From Taiwanofungus camphoratus (taxonomy: Eukaryota > Basidiomycota > Agaricomycetes > Polyporales > Taiwanofungaceae), in the NCBI GenBank assembly GCA_003999685.1, contig CP021222.1:248001-312000 (forward strand): a stretch of DNA of 64,000 bases, read 5' to 3'. The notes beneath the pieces were generated by a model that was not told where the DNA came from, did not search any database, and saw only the letters and a program-made list of their open reading frames with translations. The position numbers and the translations under genes were made by a program. This document shows positions 24,121 through 36,339 of the stretch, piece by piece (position 1 is the stretch's first letter; every line of letters begins with the position of its first letter).

Positions 24121-25535
24121 TTACACATCTTTTCCGTAAACGAATCGAAACAGGTCTTCCTGCAGTCTCCGCTCTTCCGACCCAACTGGCTCTTGTAACA
24201 CGGCGTTTCGTACATCATCCTCTTGCACAGTGGGCGCCGCTTTGTAACCTTCATAACTGGTGACCTCGCACACGAAGTTGATCACATCTTGTGGCAATTG
24301 GATACAGCTAGCAACGTAGGTCTTCAGTTGTGCCATAGTGCGACTGCCACGAAGATCTTCCCAGGAGTTAAAACCACACAGCTTGACAATATTAATTCGT
24401 GCTTGGTCCAACAGATATCGGAGGTACAGAGGGGCCACCGCGATACTCAACTGGTTCAAAAACAAAGATGCAGATAGTACGTATTCTTCTTATAAAGAGA
24501 GACCAAGACCTACACGTTTCAGTTCGTCCATCGTATTTTCTAATTTGGCGAGTCGACCTTTTAATACTGAACTCTCCGATTTCATCTAGACAAATTTGTT
24601 TCAAGTTACAACAGACAACTGATGTAACTAATAACTTACCTCCTGCATGGACGATTCTAATTGGACGAGTTGACCTTTTAATACTGAATTCTCCGATTCC
24701 ATCTAGACAAGTTTCTTTCAAGTTATAACAGACAACTGATGTAACTAATAATAACTTACCTTCTGCATGGACGATTCCATCTAGACAAATTTCTTTCGAG
24801 TTATAACAGACAACTGATGTAACTAATAACTTACTCGAAGCATTTTTCGCTGAGTAAGTTCTCGCTCCTCCTGCATAGACGATTTCATCTAGACAAATTT
24901 CTTTCAAGTTATAACAGACAACTGAGGTAACCAATACCTTATCTGGGATCATTCTGCCTGCATCTCCCTCCGCATCGTCTGTATCAGTTCCTCCATAGCC
25001 GTCGTTCGAGAACTATCATCACCCAGCGTCTCTTCTCACAGAAAATCTGAGGATAAGGTAAGATACACAACATTATTCTATGCACTTACTTGCAGATACA
25101 TCAGCGATGTTTGTCTGTTCAGCGGATAACCCAACATTCTCCTTATTGGGTTGGAGTCTACGGGAATTCAATAGTGACATCTGGTTAGGTGATAATACCA
25201 CGATGACGGTAGGAGCCTCTTCCGACGGCGAGGTAAGGACCCTATTCTAGTATCCACTGTTTGGTTGTATTTATACAAACCATTATAAGTTGAGTACTTA
25301 TCTACGAACCTGCTGGGTGGCATATAGCTTGGACTCCTACAGGTGTCGGGAGGTCTTCACAGGCATATTCACGTTGCACCTTTTTGACCACCGACAGAGA
25401 GACCAGACTGATTGCCTGTTGAACTGTCATTGCAGGTGTGATCGGCAAGGCATATGATGTTGAGGTTTCTGCCCAGTATGCAGTGACAAGCCGTTTGTCA
25501 CTGTCATTTTTTGATTCTGATGCCTTCTTGCTCAT
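24121..25535 (-). CDS. Uncharacterised coiled-coil protein with duplicated exon-intron units
   Basis: Exon 1 25535-25306 (MSKKASESKNDSDKRL start), exon 2 25241-25090 and exon 3 from 25034 splice in phase. Four coil exons follow: 24888-24835, 24780-24760, 24702-24640 and 24585-24514, all phase 0. The last exon is 24450-24121. The coil exons are paralogous (MESSMQK, MESENSVLKGQLVQLESSMQ, MKSESSVLKGRLAKLENTMD) and so are the introns between them. The C-terminal domain includes LYLRYLLDQARINIVKLCGF, NSWEDLRGSRTMAQLKTY and LPQDVINFVCE and looks conserved, but I cannot name it. The exon 3 / coil junction does not work cleanly: in exon 3's frame a TGA follows EMQAE at about 24954, before the visible donor at 24937. 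The locus may be decaying, or an unusual donor is used. Function unknown. Confidence 0.5.
24586..24937 (-). repeat. Tandem copies of an intron with its adjacent coil exon
   Basis: Four introns (24937-24889, 24834-24781, 24759-24703, 24639-24586; 49-57 bp) are near-identical. Each carries the core cagttgtctgtt and a ttgtctag end (AAATTTGTCTAG in three copies, AAACTTGTCTAG in the third), and each is followed by an exon beginning ATGRAATCG. Spacing between donors varies from 75 to 120 bp because the intervening exons are 54, 21 and 63 bp long. All exons are multiples of three and phase 0-0, so unit gain or loss keeps the frame. Confidence 0.85.
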
Positions 25536-25784
25536 GACAACAATGATAGAAACTGAGGGATGTCTGCTACTAGTGTATGCTGATTTGTGATAAGATGCTG
25601 CCGAATGTCCTCAAGGTTGGAAATGAGGCTTGCACCCTGATATGCTTAGTAATAGTAAAAAATAAGCATACAAGTCCTTCGTGGGATATTTTTATTAACT
25701 TATGCTTATTGAGCGCTGACGGTTAGCGTTGCGTTGGTTTACCCACGACATCGCTCTCATCCTCAACATTGTACTGCCCTCATC
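25536..25784. promoter_or_regulatory. Divergent promoter region of the coiled-coil gene and the CIN1-like gene
   Basis: The two start codons are separated by 249 bp and point outward. An AT-rich stretch lies around 25640-25710. No specific motif was assigned. Confidence 0.4.
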
Positions 25785-28700
25785 ATGGCGCAGTGGGGGC
25801 AGGGCTTTCAGTATCCCATGCAGACGGGCTTCAATCCTCAGCAGCAGTTCCAGCAGCCGAGCGGGGGAATCGTTCCACAGCCTACTGGCTTTCCAGGCCA
25901 GCGCCCCGCCGGATTCCAACAACCTCAGCAAACAGGCTTTCCAGGCGCATCAGGTTTCCAACAGCCTCAGCAAACGGGATTCATACCCCAGCAGGCGGGA
26001 TTATTGCCACAACAGACGGGATTCTCAGGTCCAGGCAGCGCCTTCCAACAGCGCGCACCGCCTCCGCCTCCTCCCGTCCCGCCTATCCCACCCCAGTTCC
26101 AGCAGCAGAATGCGCAGGGAAGTGGATTTCTGGGGGTGTCGCAACAGCCAACCAATCGTTTCCTGAGCCCGTCTCCTGGCATGACAGGCATGAACACTGC
26201 CTCGTTGGTCCCGCAGCAGACCGGTTTCGTGGGCAGCGGCTTGCGGCCCTTAGTACCGCAGATGACGGGATTCGTGGACCCGCGGCTGCAGATGATGTCG
26301 AGCACGTTTTTACCGGCCAATCCATCCATGCCGTATAACCCGGCTGGCGCACCGCAGCTCCCACAACTGCAAAGTGGGCTCTCACTACAGCAGTCGTTCC
26401 AACAGCACAATCAGGCGCAGAGAGGGAACGCGACGCCAAGGGTCCCGTGGGCATTGTCCAAGGCCGAGAAGAAGAGCTATGATCAGATCTTCAGGGCTTG
26501 GGATGCGCAGAGCACCGGGTTCATCAACGGGCAGACTGCGTTGGAAGTATTTGGTCAGAGTGGTCTTGACAAGAATGACTTGGCGAAAATCTGGTATGTA
26601 GCTATTTTTCGAGTTCTGCTATGGTAACTCAAGTTGTCGCAGGGCCCTCGCTGACGCTGATAATCGGGGCAAGTTGAACCTTGCTGAATTTCACGTTGCC
26701 ATGGGTCTCATATATCGAAGTACGTGTTTTGATTGTGTCGTAACGAACACGTCTGACAGTCTCATATAGAATTGAACGGGAATGAGATACCTGACGAGTT
26801 GCCCGCGGAACTCGTTCCGCCCTCACACAGGGATCTCGACACGTCCGTCAACCTGCTGAAAGATATTCTCAAGAACGACACCCGTGCACGTTCGCCATCG
26901 AGCATCGATACCCCCGTGTCGCGCCTCAAGGAGCGATCGTTCAACAGCACTTCTGCTCCCGGTGCTGGCGGAAGACAGGATGCAACGGTGTACAAGTACA
27001 AGGATGAAAGTCCGCCTGGTGGTTTTTATCAACCACGCTCGCGCCATGTCGATCGGAGCGCGGTGCGTACACACAGCGAGGGCGAGAACGCAGCGGAAGA
27101 CATATCGGACTTGAAGCGGCAGCTCGAAAATACGCAGAAGATGCTCGATCGCAATCTGGAAGAGAGCGCATCGCACACGGCTGAGGACGAGGCGCTCGAG
27201 CGTGAGATGTCAGACTTGCGATACCGGGTAAACAGAGTCAAGGAGGACCTGGAATATGTCTCCAGAGGTTCCAGGACCGCTGCGAAAGACGAGGAAAGGC
27301 GAAGGCACGAAAGGGAGCTCTTGAAGCTCATGCACGAGCGGATCCCGGAGGTCGAAAGGAAAATACAGGAGAGGGAAGAGAGAAAAGCAAGGGAGAGGAG
27401 GGAATGGACTAGAGAAAGGGACAGGCGCAACGAAAGGTTCGGCCGCTATGATGACAGGGATGACCGCTATTCTTCCCCCAGATATGATCGCGACGAGGAC
27501 GACAGGAACAGAGACTACCGCCGGGGGACCTACGACAGGGACGACAGAGATAGGTATAGGGATAGTGATTACTCCAGAGACCGCTCAAGGGAGCGCGACT
27601 ACGACAGAGATAGGCTGTACTCTCGAGCCAGAGACAGGGATTATGATCGCCCCCGTAGTCCACCCGCTGTTCGTTCTCCCCCACCTGCGCCTCCGCCTGC
27701 ACCTACCACTTCCCTTAAACCACCCCCGCCTCCTGCTCCTGTACCGACCGCTTCTCCTGCACCTAACACGAAAAACATGACACCCGAGGAACGCAAGGAA
27801 TTCTTACGGGCTGAAGCTCAACGCCGCTTGCAGGAGCGTATGGCAGCCCTCGGCATCATTAACACAGCGTCTTCTTCTCCAAAGCTGGATACCAGCGTCG
27901 AGGACAGGCTTGCGCGAGAGAAGAAGGAAGCTGAGGAAAAGGCAAAGGCGGCAGAAAGAGAGGCGGAAGAAAGAGAACGCATCCGTAGGCAGAGGCTAGA
28001 GAGCGAGAAGGCACTGAAGGAAGGGAAGGACTCTCCCGCACCTCCGACGGCCACAACAGCGGCCCCGGCCCCGTCTGCGCCTTTTGCTCAAGTACCGACG
28101 CCCAAACCGACGCCCCCGCCGCCGAAGCCGAAGGCGCCAGCGCCTCCGCCACCGAGAAGAGCCCCTGCGCCTCGTCCACCTGCCGCCCTAGCTGCTCTTC
28201 GAACTCCAGCGCCTCCCGCCGCAGCACCCGTGCCACCTGCACCCGCACCTGCGCCACCACCCACAGTTGATCCCGAGGAGGAGGAGATTCGTGCTCGCGA
28301 GGCGGCCGTGCGCAAGCAGCGTGAGCGCATGGAACGCCTTCGTCAGCTCGAGAAGGAGGAGGAAGAGGCGAGGCGTGCAGAGGAGGAGTATCAGGCTAGG
28401 CGCCGTATGTTCGAATCGAGAGGTGCTGCTGCATCCCCAGCCACTGCCGTAGCGCCTTCACCACCTGTGACTTCGCCCGCACCTCCCGCCCCTGTCCCTG
28501 CGCCGCCGCCGCCTCCGCCGCCCTCTGCTCAAGCCACAGAATCTTCATCCAGTTCTGCTATGAGTTTCTCCCCCGCTCCGGCTCCACCTACTCCGACTTC
28601 AGGCGCACCTGCAGCAACCCCATCTATTGACAAATCTGCTACTAACCCTTTCAGCCGCCTCTTAGGCCAAACGCCGAGTACCGGAACGACTCCCTCGTCT

Positions 28701-31700
28701 GCTTCAGCCGCTAATGGCGGTACTAATCCGTTCTTTAAGCCCCCGGCTGCGTCGCCATCAATGTCGCCACCCGCGGCCCCAGCTGCGCCCGCACCGCCTG
28801 CACCATCTGCACCGCCGGTGTCTGTGATCCCTCCGCCGTCAAAAAGCCCAGCCCCCCCGGCGATCAAAGCTACTTACCATACAGCACCCGGAGAAAGTGA
28901 TGAAGAATGGGATGAAATTCAAGAGAGGGACGCGGACGACAGCAGCGAGGACGAGTTGGACTCCTCGCGCGACATGCGCGACATGCTTGCTCAGCGGCTG
29001 TTTGGCAGCATCCTGCCGCCCTCACGACCCCAGTCTGCAGCAGCCACGGCACCTTCCAAGTCATCAGGACAGCCAGAGGCATCAAGTCCTGCCCCACCAC
29101 CACCCCCACCTCCTCCTTCTGCCCCGCCAGCCGTTGATACTGCACCAGTAGCTCCCCCTCCGCCACCGATGGCTCCATCTGCGCCGCCTACTACACTGGC
29201 GGCGCCTGCACCGAGCGGCGACCGTAGCGCGTTGCTCAGCGCAATACAGTCAGGTGCGAGGTTGAGGAAGGCTCAGACGAACGATCGCAGTGCCGCATCC
29301 GTCTCTGGCAAGGTTATAGGTGATGCTGCACCTCCTGAACACATCAGTATTGTTCCACGAGCACCATCCCCCTCTATGCCTAATGAAGTTCCCACCCTTG
29401 CTACACCAGCAATTTCATTGGAACTCCCAGTCATGTCTGCTCAAGGAAGCTCTAGATCTAGTAACAGAGAATCTGTTGACTGGTACGCTGGGCGTGCCGC
29501 AGATGGAGGCGCTATGCAACATGAGCATTTACCACCAATGCAAGAGGAAGAGGAATCTTCCACTGCAGTTCCACAAATCCAGGTGCAGGCAGTAGACGGT
29601 GCTCTGGCTGACATTGATACATCAAGAGGTGGGTGTCAGCTTGCTGATGCTTGTGTTCAATCCTCATTTGATCATGTTTACAGAATATCGTGTTCGATCG
29701 CTGTACTTATATGAGGGTCAGCGGTCGGAAGACTTGTGTGAGTATTGCTCCGAATCGGAGACAGTTGTCACTTATCGATCGCTCTCGATTTCACTCTCAG
29801 CGTTTGCAGAAAATCTCATCTTAAAAGCTCACCCTTCTAAGTCGGGAGGTGACTGGTGGTATGGTACTGTGGAAAGAAATGGCAAAGCTGGGTTCTTCCC
29901 CAGAACGTACGTAGAAAATATAGAACAAAGTACGTTGCCTGCGTTACTAGAGCGATTTCGTCCGCTCAGATGTGTATACCATTCCTTTTGCGCAGTCAAA
30001 GCCAAGGCTCTATACTCTTATACCGGCAATAGTGCCGAGGAATTACCGTTCTCCGAAGGTGACGAGGTGAACATCGTGGATCGTAGTGACTCTGACTGGT
30101 GGAAGGCGGAGCAGGATGGCGTTGTATTTATTGTGCCGGCAGGATATCTGGAAGTTGCTGAGGGTTAGTTGATCAGTCCGTCCTTGTTTAGCCCTTTTTT
30201 GTTTACGTTGCTGGCAGGCTAAAATAATTTCGTATCTCTCTTTGCATGTAACACATCATTTAATCTGGACTATCAATTCATACTCGGCGAACCATTAGTA
30301 AACAACGGTTATGGCACCGGGCCTCCCAATGATCAAGCCGGATCTACATCAATCAAAGCTGAGTATACGAACATCCGGTCCTTGTCGACGATGCGTGAGG
30401 ACACAGACGCAGAGGTTGACGAAGACTCGGCGTCTGATTCCGAATATGTATCACTTTCGGAATCTGATACGGATAATAGCGATGAAGAACTGAGTGAAGA
30501 GGCACGACTGATTGAGCGAGAAGCTCGCGCGCTCGAACGGCAACGCGTTTTAGAGGCTGCAGGTTTCATCATTAAATCGGACTTGAAGCCTCCATCGAGA
30601 CCTGTGCGGTCCCGAAGTCATAGGAAAAGACGACCTCCTCCCGCTGTCCCCGATCGCTCGCCGAACGTTGTTCAGTCGCCTCATAAGGATTTGCCAGAAC
30701 CCCCCGAAGCTGACAATAACGAGAACTCGTTCCGTCTAGACGATGCTTTCGAACGTTATGAGACCTTCAGAAAGGCAAATCCAAATCTCAATCGCCTTTC
30801 GGTGACCTCAGTCGACACGAGCAATTCGGTGCCTAGTCCCACTCTTACGACTCCAAGGAGTCCCTCAGCTGAACCGGAAGGTCGAACACACTTGGGCTTT
30901 TTGAGTTTCTTTGGACGTAAGACACCAGGTAATGATGGGGAGACACGAACTATGCCCACGATCTCGGCCCCTATCCTCTCAAAAGAGCCTAGTACTCTTA
31001 GTCTAGGGGAAAGTGACATACCGTTTGGCTCGGTTAGTCTGTGTCTAAGGTTCAAGTCCATGCATCTACTGATCTTGTATCAAGTCTTGGGCTAGTCTTG
31101 TTGACAAATCCGCTCTTGAGGAGATTCCGGTGAAAGAACGTCGCCGTCAAGAGGTGCGTATAATCAGTGTTGTTATAAAGACTATCTTATAACTCTTGAC
31201 GTGAAGGCAATCTTCGAACTAATTACCACCGAGGGTGCTTATGTGAGAGATCTTCAGTTGATTGTTGGAGTAAGCTCTCGGCTCGACTTAAGGCAGTACG
31301 ATATGATAATCGTTGCGGACTAACCAACAGCTCTTTTACGCGAATGTGCTTTCACTCTTGGATGAGAAAGCGATCAAAGTCATTTTTGCCAATGTCGAGG
31401 ATATCTTATTGGTGAACACGGTGAGAAAACTCTACCCTTAGCAGTAAACTAACTTACCCTGGTGCGTGTTAGACATTCTTGAGCTCACTAGAAGCGAGGC
31501 AGAAAGAGTGTCGACTGTACGTCGACAGGATTGGAGATATATTGAAGAATAGTATGTCTGACATGGGAGTATATGTGGTATGTTGTCGCGAAATTTGCTC
31601 GTTACCCTAATTGGATGAACCGGATCACATTGTAGGAGTATTGTGTGAACCACGCTACTGCAATCAGAGTTCTACAATCCATACGTCAATCAAATGCTGA

Positions 31701-32677
31701 ATTTGCTTCCTGCTTGCAGGTATGTCTACTAATGCGTCCTTTATAAGATATGCTGACCCCGAAGTAATTCCAGCGTCTTCGAGACGATCCTGCAGCTCGG
31801 AGCCTTGACCTTTCCAGCTACCTATTGGTCCCAAGTAAGTGACTGCGTACTTTGAGCCATATGAACTCACTAATCTATATTGAAAATAAGTGCAACGTAT
31901 CACTCGATATCCACTTCTGATCCGCCAGGTGAGTGGTCCATCCAGAGTTGTGATACGCCTGATGAAACGTTATGTGTGCGAAAGATTCTTCATTACACTG
32001 AAATCAGTGAAGATCGGAAACAGATCGAACGTGCCCTGGAGATTGCAGAGAAAGTCCTTGAGCATATAAATGAGACTATTCGAGAGCAGGAAGGCCGAGA
32101 AAGACTCCGAACCATATCCAAGGACCTGTGGGTCGGACAAGGGTGGGTATCATCATTGTCGTCTTGTCGGCTCCTGCCAAAGCTTGTCACTTATGTATAC
32201 CCACAGTCGTCTTGATTTGACCGCACCTACTCGTCACATGGGCCAAAGAAAGCTCCTGAAGGAGGGTTTGCTAATGAAGGCCAAAAGTGGCCGTAAATTG
32301 CGCGGATTCCTGTGCAGTGACATACTAGTCCTAACTGAGGAAACAGCGAAATCCCTATATCGCATGGTATGTTTCCTCTTATCTCCTCGTCGGCTATCCA
32401 GACTGGACCATACTTTGTAGCCGATTCCTCTTTCTGAGGTACAGGTCCGAGAAGTTCCAGGACACAGAGGTATATAATCACAGTACAGAACTTAATGAGC
32501 AATACTCACAATCACGTAGATGATCTCACGTTCCAGGTGGCCATTACATATCCTCGAGGCGGAGATGCTATTGCTTTGCGGGCTACATCGGCTCGGGACT
32601 GCCAATTATGGATGCAGGCTATTGACAATGCAAGTCGTGTTTGCCGAGAGGCGGAAAGGAAAATGGGGAACAGCTAG
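25785..32677 (+). CDS. Intersectin/Pan1-type endocytic scaffold with RhoGEF domain (CIN1-like)
   Basis: This protein type (Cryptococcus Cin1; animal intersectin-long) links endocytosis to actin and Rho/Cdc42 signalling. Eighteen exons splice in phase to 1954 residues: 25785-26593, 26643-26719, 26770-29628, 29684-29737, 29801-29929, 29996-30163, 30299-31032, 31085-31153, 31207-31269, 31331-31420, 31473-31577, 31636-31719, 31774-31834, 31891-31928, 31985-32142, 32207-32366, 32421-32469, 32520-32677. Domains: Gln/Pro-rich PQQTGF repeats (1-215); one EH domain (about 220-310); charged coiled coils (about 400-510, 795-845); long Pro-rich stretches; a WH2 motif ([18 protein letters not shown], near 1112); SH3-1 ([19 protein letters not shown], near 1250) and SH3-2 ([19 protein letters not shown], near 1315); DH domain ([30 protein letters not shown]); and PH domain to the end. 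Intersectins usually have two EH domains; only one is visible here. The SH3-to-DH join rests on a 135-bp intron whose phase fits. Confidence 0.9.
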
Positions 32678-33005
32678 AACAAATTGACACCTTCCTTCTA
32701 GGACAGCTCACAAATGGACCTCTCACTCTACTCTTAGTTATCGCATGTTGCGCTCACCTTTTTTGCATTCCATGTTAGTATAACCCAACACAGTCCCGTC
32801 AACCGATCATATGAAGTTCAGGACACAGCCTCGAGGATCATCCATGCTGCATTGCTTACACTGTTCTGACATAGCTGATGACATTCTCCTATGAGCGTAC
32901 AACATGGAGCTACAATGATACAATTGTGAGCTAGAAATACAGGAACAATAGTGTCATTCCAAAAACAGTGAAATCCAGAATAGACCCGTGAGGTGAGCAT
33001 ACTTG
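32678..33005. other. Convergent intergenic region
   Basis: About 330 bp between the CIN1-like gene and the DUF6697-like gene, holding both 3' UTRs. Nothing else seen. Confidence 0.45.
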
Positions 33006-35020
33006 TCATGCATTGTTGATCTTTCCCAGGGTGACGTCCTCGGAGCCGCTGCTTCCTCCATTCAATGGATTCTGAATGCTGCTGTTGCCTTCGTTCGCCT
33101 TTGAGCTAACCGTGCCACCGAAAGCTTCTGCATTTGGGGAGTGCGAGTTACTGTTTGTAGTCCAGGTCATTCCCGGACTGTGCCCGCCACCAGCCATGGT
33201 GCTCCTCCACTTCCCAGTTTGAGCGCACTTTGCTGCATGGTCCAGAATTGTACGGTACAGCGTGTTGTTGAAACCTATGCACTGGAGTCCGATGCAAGCC
33301 ACTTTCAGCGCGCCGACAGCATACAGCTGTCCTGTTTCATACACGTTTTGAGGCGAAACGTTCTTGCGACCAGATAGGGTTTCCTTGATGAGAGCCTGGG
33401 TCGCCTGCAGGGACGATGTCCACTCTGAATCAGCAATGTACGGGTAATTGGATCCGCACCTCATGACAAAGGTTGTCCCATTCTTGTGTAACGAGATCGT
33501 CCATTCTGAAAGTCCTGTATACGCCAGCGTAGTACCACTTGCCGTCCCTGTTGTAGAAACATTCTACGCCGGAAGTCAGTTCGCGCCTTATCATCACACA
33601 ATGGCACCTGACCAGCTGGCTGATTCAGTTTCGATGCCATTTCCACTGTGGTCCAGCGGTGTGCAGTGTTTACCCGAGGATTCGTGCTGCACTTGTATAC
33701 AGGAGCTAAAAAATAACCGTGTTCTTCGCGCTCCGGACACCAAAATGTGGTTGACTGCTGAAAGACACGGTAATTCCCAAGTCTAAAACGCACCGTAAAG
33801 ACAGTTTTAGGATGACAAGGGTAGAATGAAGGACATACTGTGCTCGGATCGACTGAGAGCACATCAACTTGATCTAGCAGTCACAAGTGACAAAATGCCA
33901 AGTAGAATACTCACAGCGGGCGTCATTCCTAGAAATTCATGGAGTGTGTGGGGAGACGGGATAATGATAGGCCTCAGTACGTCTTCAGGAACTCCGGAGG
34001 GCAACGGAAGAGCACCCAAGATTGAGTACCTCGCTTCAGTCCTCTTTGCTGGGTCTGGAAAGATTGAAGCGCCCTTCGGACAGAGAAGTTTGAGCGGAAA
34101 AGGTGCCAAAATTAAGACCTACTTCATGTTTTGTATCGTCGACATCGTTGAGCATAAGGTTTCGCATATTGAGGTCGTCTAATTGAGGAGATTCAGGAGA
34201 GTTGAAAGTCATAGACTCAGCTAGGATGGGGGACAGAGACTTCACGGTGTCGTTAGAGACGTCCAGAAACACTCTAGAGGGAGCATGGTCATCTGTCAGG
34301 AGGAGGAGTTTCTGTATGGACCGTTCCCAGTCATACTTGACGCCCTGAATTCGTGATAGGGGTCGATTTTATGTTATGCGTCATTCATTGCCTTCATAAA
34401 ACGCACTTTCGAATCGTTCTCTACATCAGAGAGGACACTGGAATCTAATTCCTGTCCATGGTTATTAGGATTCCGTTTGAGAGTCAGAATCTGGTGTTGT
34501 AGATGCTTGAACATTCCGGCGAGTCTCCCGATCTCTGCAACCAATTTCTTCTTGTCTATCCAGGAGCTGGGGACGTTGTCCGCCACTTGTTTCGCAGCGT
34601 TCAAGGCGGTGAATTGTTTCTCCAAATTCTCCTTTTCGCCCTCTAATCGCTTTATAGTACCGGTCTTCTGGCTGATTGAGGCACATGCTTCTGCTAGGCG
34701 TTGGACGACTGCGTCACGCGCAGAGAGGGCCTCTTCGACGCGCATTCTTTCTAGTAGTATGATTTCCATAGACACTTCCGCCGCGCACTGGGACCCCTGA
34801 GCACATAGTGCAATTTCATCATATAAGGGCGAGCATAATAGTTATTCAGAAGCCGCATACATTTGCAGTAACAGCACTCGGGAACACTTACGAACTTGTC
34901 CTGATAATCTGTCTCGTTTTGTGCTTGCATACACTCTTCCCCAGACTCAATATGAGGCGACATTCTCGGAGAGTTTGTTGCATCGCATCCATTCACGACC
35001 ACGCCTGAGCTATTAGACAT
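33006..35020 (-). CDS. Basidiomycete protein with N-terminal coiled coil and DUF6697-like domain
   Basis: Exons 35020-34892, 34796-34407, 34344-34119, 34054-33915, 33852-33839, 33782-33613, 33563-33460 and 33404-33006 are all in phase and give 523 residues. A long coiled coil (about residues 50-170: LLERMRVEEALSARDAVVQR, LEGEKENLEKQFTALN, DKKKLVAEIGRLAGM) precedes an acidic linker. The C-terminal domain reads YRVFQQSTTFWCPEREEHGY, FLAPVYKCSTNPRVNTAHRW, DGKWYYAGVYRTFRMDDLVT and LYAVGALKVACIGLQCIGFN. This WYYAGVY/DDL pattern is the one I associate with DUF6697, a domain of unknown function common in agaricomycetes. Exon 5 is a 14-bp micro-exon that is needed to join GMTPA to LGNYRVFQQ in frame. 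An upstream in-frame ATG at 35110 is an alternative start. No signal or membrane segment seen. Confidence 0.78.
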
Positions 35021-35973
35021 CGCCAATGATACTCGTGCGAGAACGGTTGAGTTCAAGTTGGAGCAGTGAGTAACTGTCACGGTCCATGAGGCTAATTCTG
35101 TCAGTGTCAACGGGTCAATTGACGCGCCGCGCGAAAATGTGATGTAGGACCCTCATATGGTTTATTAGAAATGTGCAATGATATTCAATATGTACTTGCG
35201 GACAGAGACCCATGCGTGTACACAATGGGCCGTAGCAGAACGGGGGCGATGTCATCTACATTTTGCAGAGACCCTGGACTTCATCATCAGCAATTCAAGA
35301 CATAGATGGCACCCCCACGTAAAGCAAACGAGTTGAGGATGTCTTGCGATTTTGCAGACTTCACCATGTCAGCTGCCTTGGCAAGTTCGACAGACAATGG
35401 GGAAGATCGCTGAGACCTGATACCGACCACGGACAATGCGCACTAGTCATGGAACCGGAACAGCATCAGAAACCAACAGGATACTTATTAACATACTTTC
35501 TCCAAGCTCATGATCCCAGGATTTCTACCTAAGATTTGTGACGTGAAGTAGAGGTCCTTTCAAGCACTAACCGGCTCCTGCTGCCTCACTGGCATAAGGG
35601 TAGGCACGTACCTGAATGGTCATGGGCCAAGATACCTACCAGACACGCGTAAACTGAAGCTTATAAACTTCAATGATTCTGCGTACATAGCAATTCTCCA
35701 AAAACTCAAATTTCTCTCATGAAATGGGGTTGCACCGGCTCGATTCGATCCAATGGTCTTCTGACTACGCTTGATTGCAGTGCATGCAATCATCCATCGT
35801 ACGCGCCTGTGGAGGATGCATAGTGAAATATTCCCCACTGCTTCCAGACTGAAGACAATCGCTGTGATGGCAACAATGACGGTTTGGCGAGAGAAATCGT
35901 ACAAGCAGTAAATAAAACGTAAGGTATATTGGCCCCAGAGATGATCTACCGCCTTCTGGTTGTTCTCCTGCTA
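35021..35973. other. Intergenic region with a possible membrane-protein remnant
   Basis: On the minus strand, about 35940-35620, one frame reads FIYCLYDFSRQTVIVAITAI followed by more hydrophobic sequence. This resembles one helix of the multi-pass membrane proteins common in polypores, but only one segment is present and no exon chain could be built. The rest has no coding signal. Confidence 0.25.
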
Positions 35974-36339
35974 TCAGCTAGCGAGAGGAGAGATCATTAG
36001 TATCTGCAATGAAATTGGAGACCGTATAATATATTGACCTTTCGACTTCGCCTTCTTCGGTGCTCCCTTGCCTCTCTTCTTCTTCTCTTCCACATCATTC
36101 AACCGCATATCTTCAAGAGGATCCACAATCTTCCATTCTCCATGATTCATGCGGTTGAATCTGGCGACAGACAGCTCCTCAGGGTAATACTCCACCATTG
36201 AGGGACCACGAAGACGTGCGCGAAGGTACTTTGCCCCCGTACGAGTAGAAGTTGGATTGTAAGAGGTTTGGAATATTGTGCATCGAAGACGGGCCAAGGA
36301 AGCAAGTCGCTGCGGAGCGACAGGCATGATAGCTGCCAT
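35974..36339 (-). CDS. Mitochondrial small ribosomal subunit protein mS33
   Basis: A component of the mitoribosomal small subunit (MRPS33; yeast Rsm27). The open frame from ATG 36339 gives 121 residues: MAAIMPVAPQRLASLARLRC, then IFQTSYNPTSTRTGAKYLRA, RLRGPSMVEYYPEE and a Lys-rich end (EEKKKRGKGAPKKAKSK). These match the family closely in order and length. A second Met lies four residues in. The last ~19 residues (after AKSK) do not look like the family; a 35-bp intron (gtcaat...cag) would instead end the protein ...KSKDTNDLSSR at the same stop region. Introns this short are unusual, so the single-exon model is kept. It is divergent from SUV3 with 146 bp between starts. Confidence 0.88.
   Translation of the reverse strand: MAAIMPVAPQRLASLARLRCTIFQTSYNPTSTRTGAKYLRARLRGPSMVEYYPEELSVARFNRMNHGEWKIVDPLEDMRLNDVEEKKKRGKGAPKKAKSKGQYIIRSPISLQILMISPLAS

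Noticed and set aside
24586-24937. Repeat array as a CRISPR-like structure
   Set aside because: The repeated parts are spliceosomal introns with GT-AG ends, the spacers are related to each other, and the sequence is eukaryotic.
24951-24959. TGA after EMQAE as a selenocysteine codon
   Set aside because: No selenoprotein machinery is expected in this kind of fungus and no suitable hairpin was seen; decay or altered splicing is simpler.
26967-28867. Several long minus-strand frames rich in Gly, Ala and Ser
   Set aside because: They are antisense to the charged coil and proline-rich parts of the CIN1-like gene, whose composition keeps the opposite strand open.
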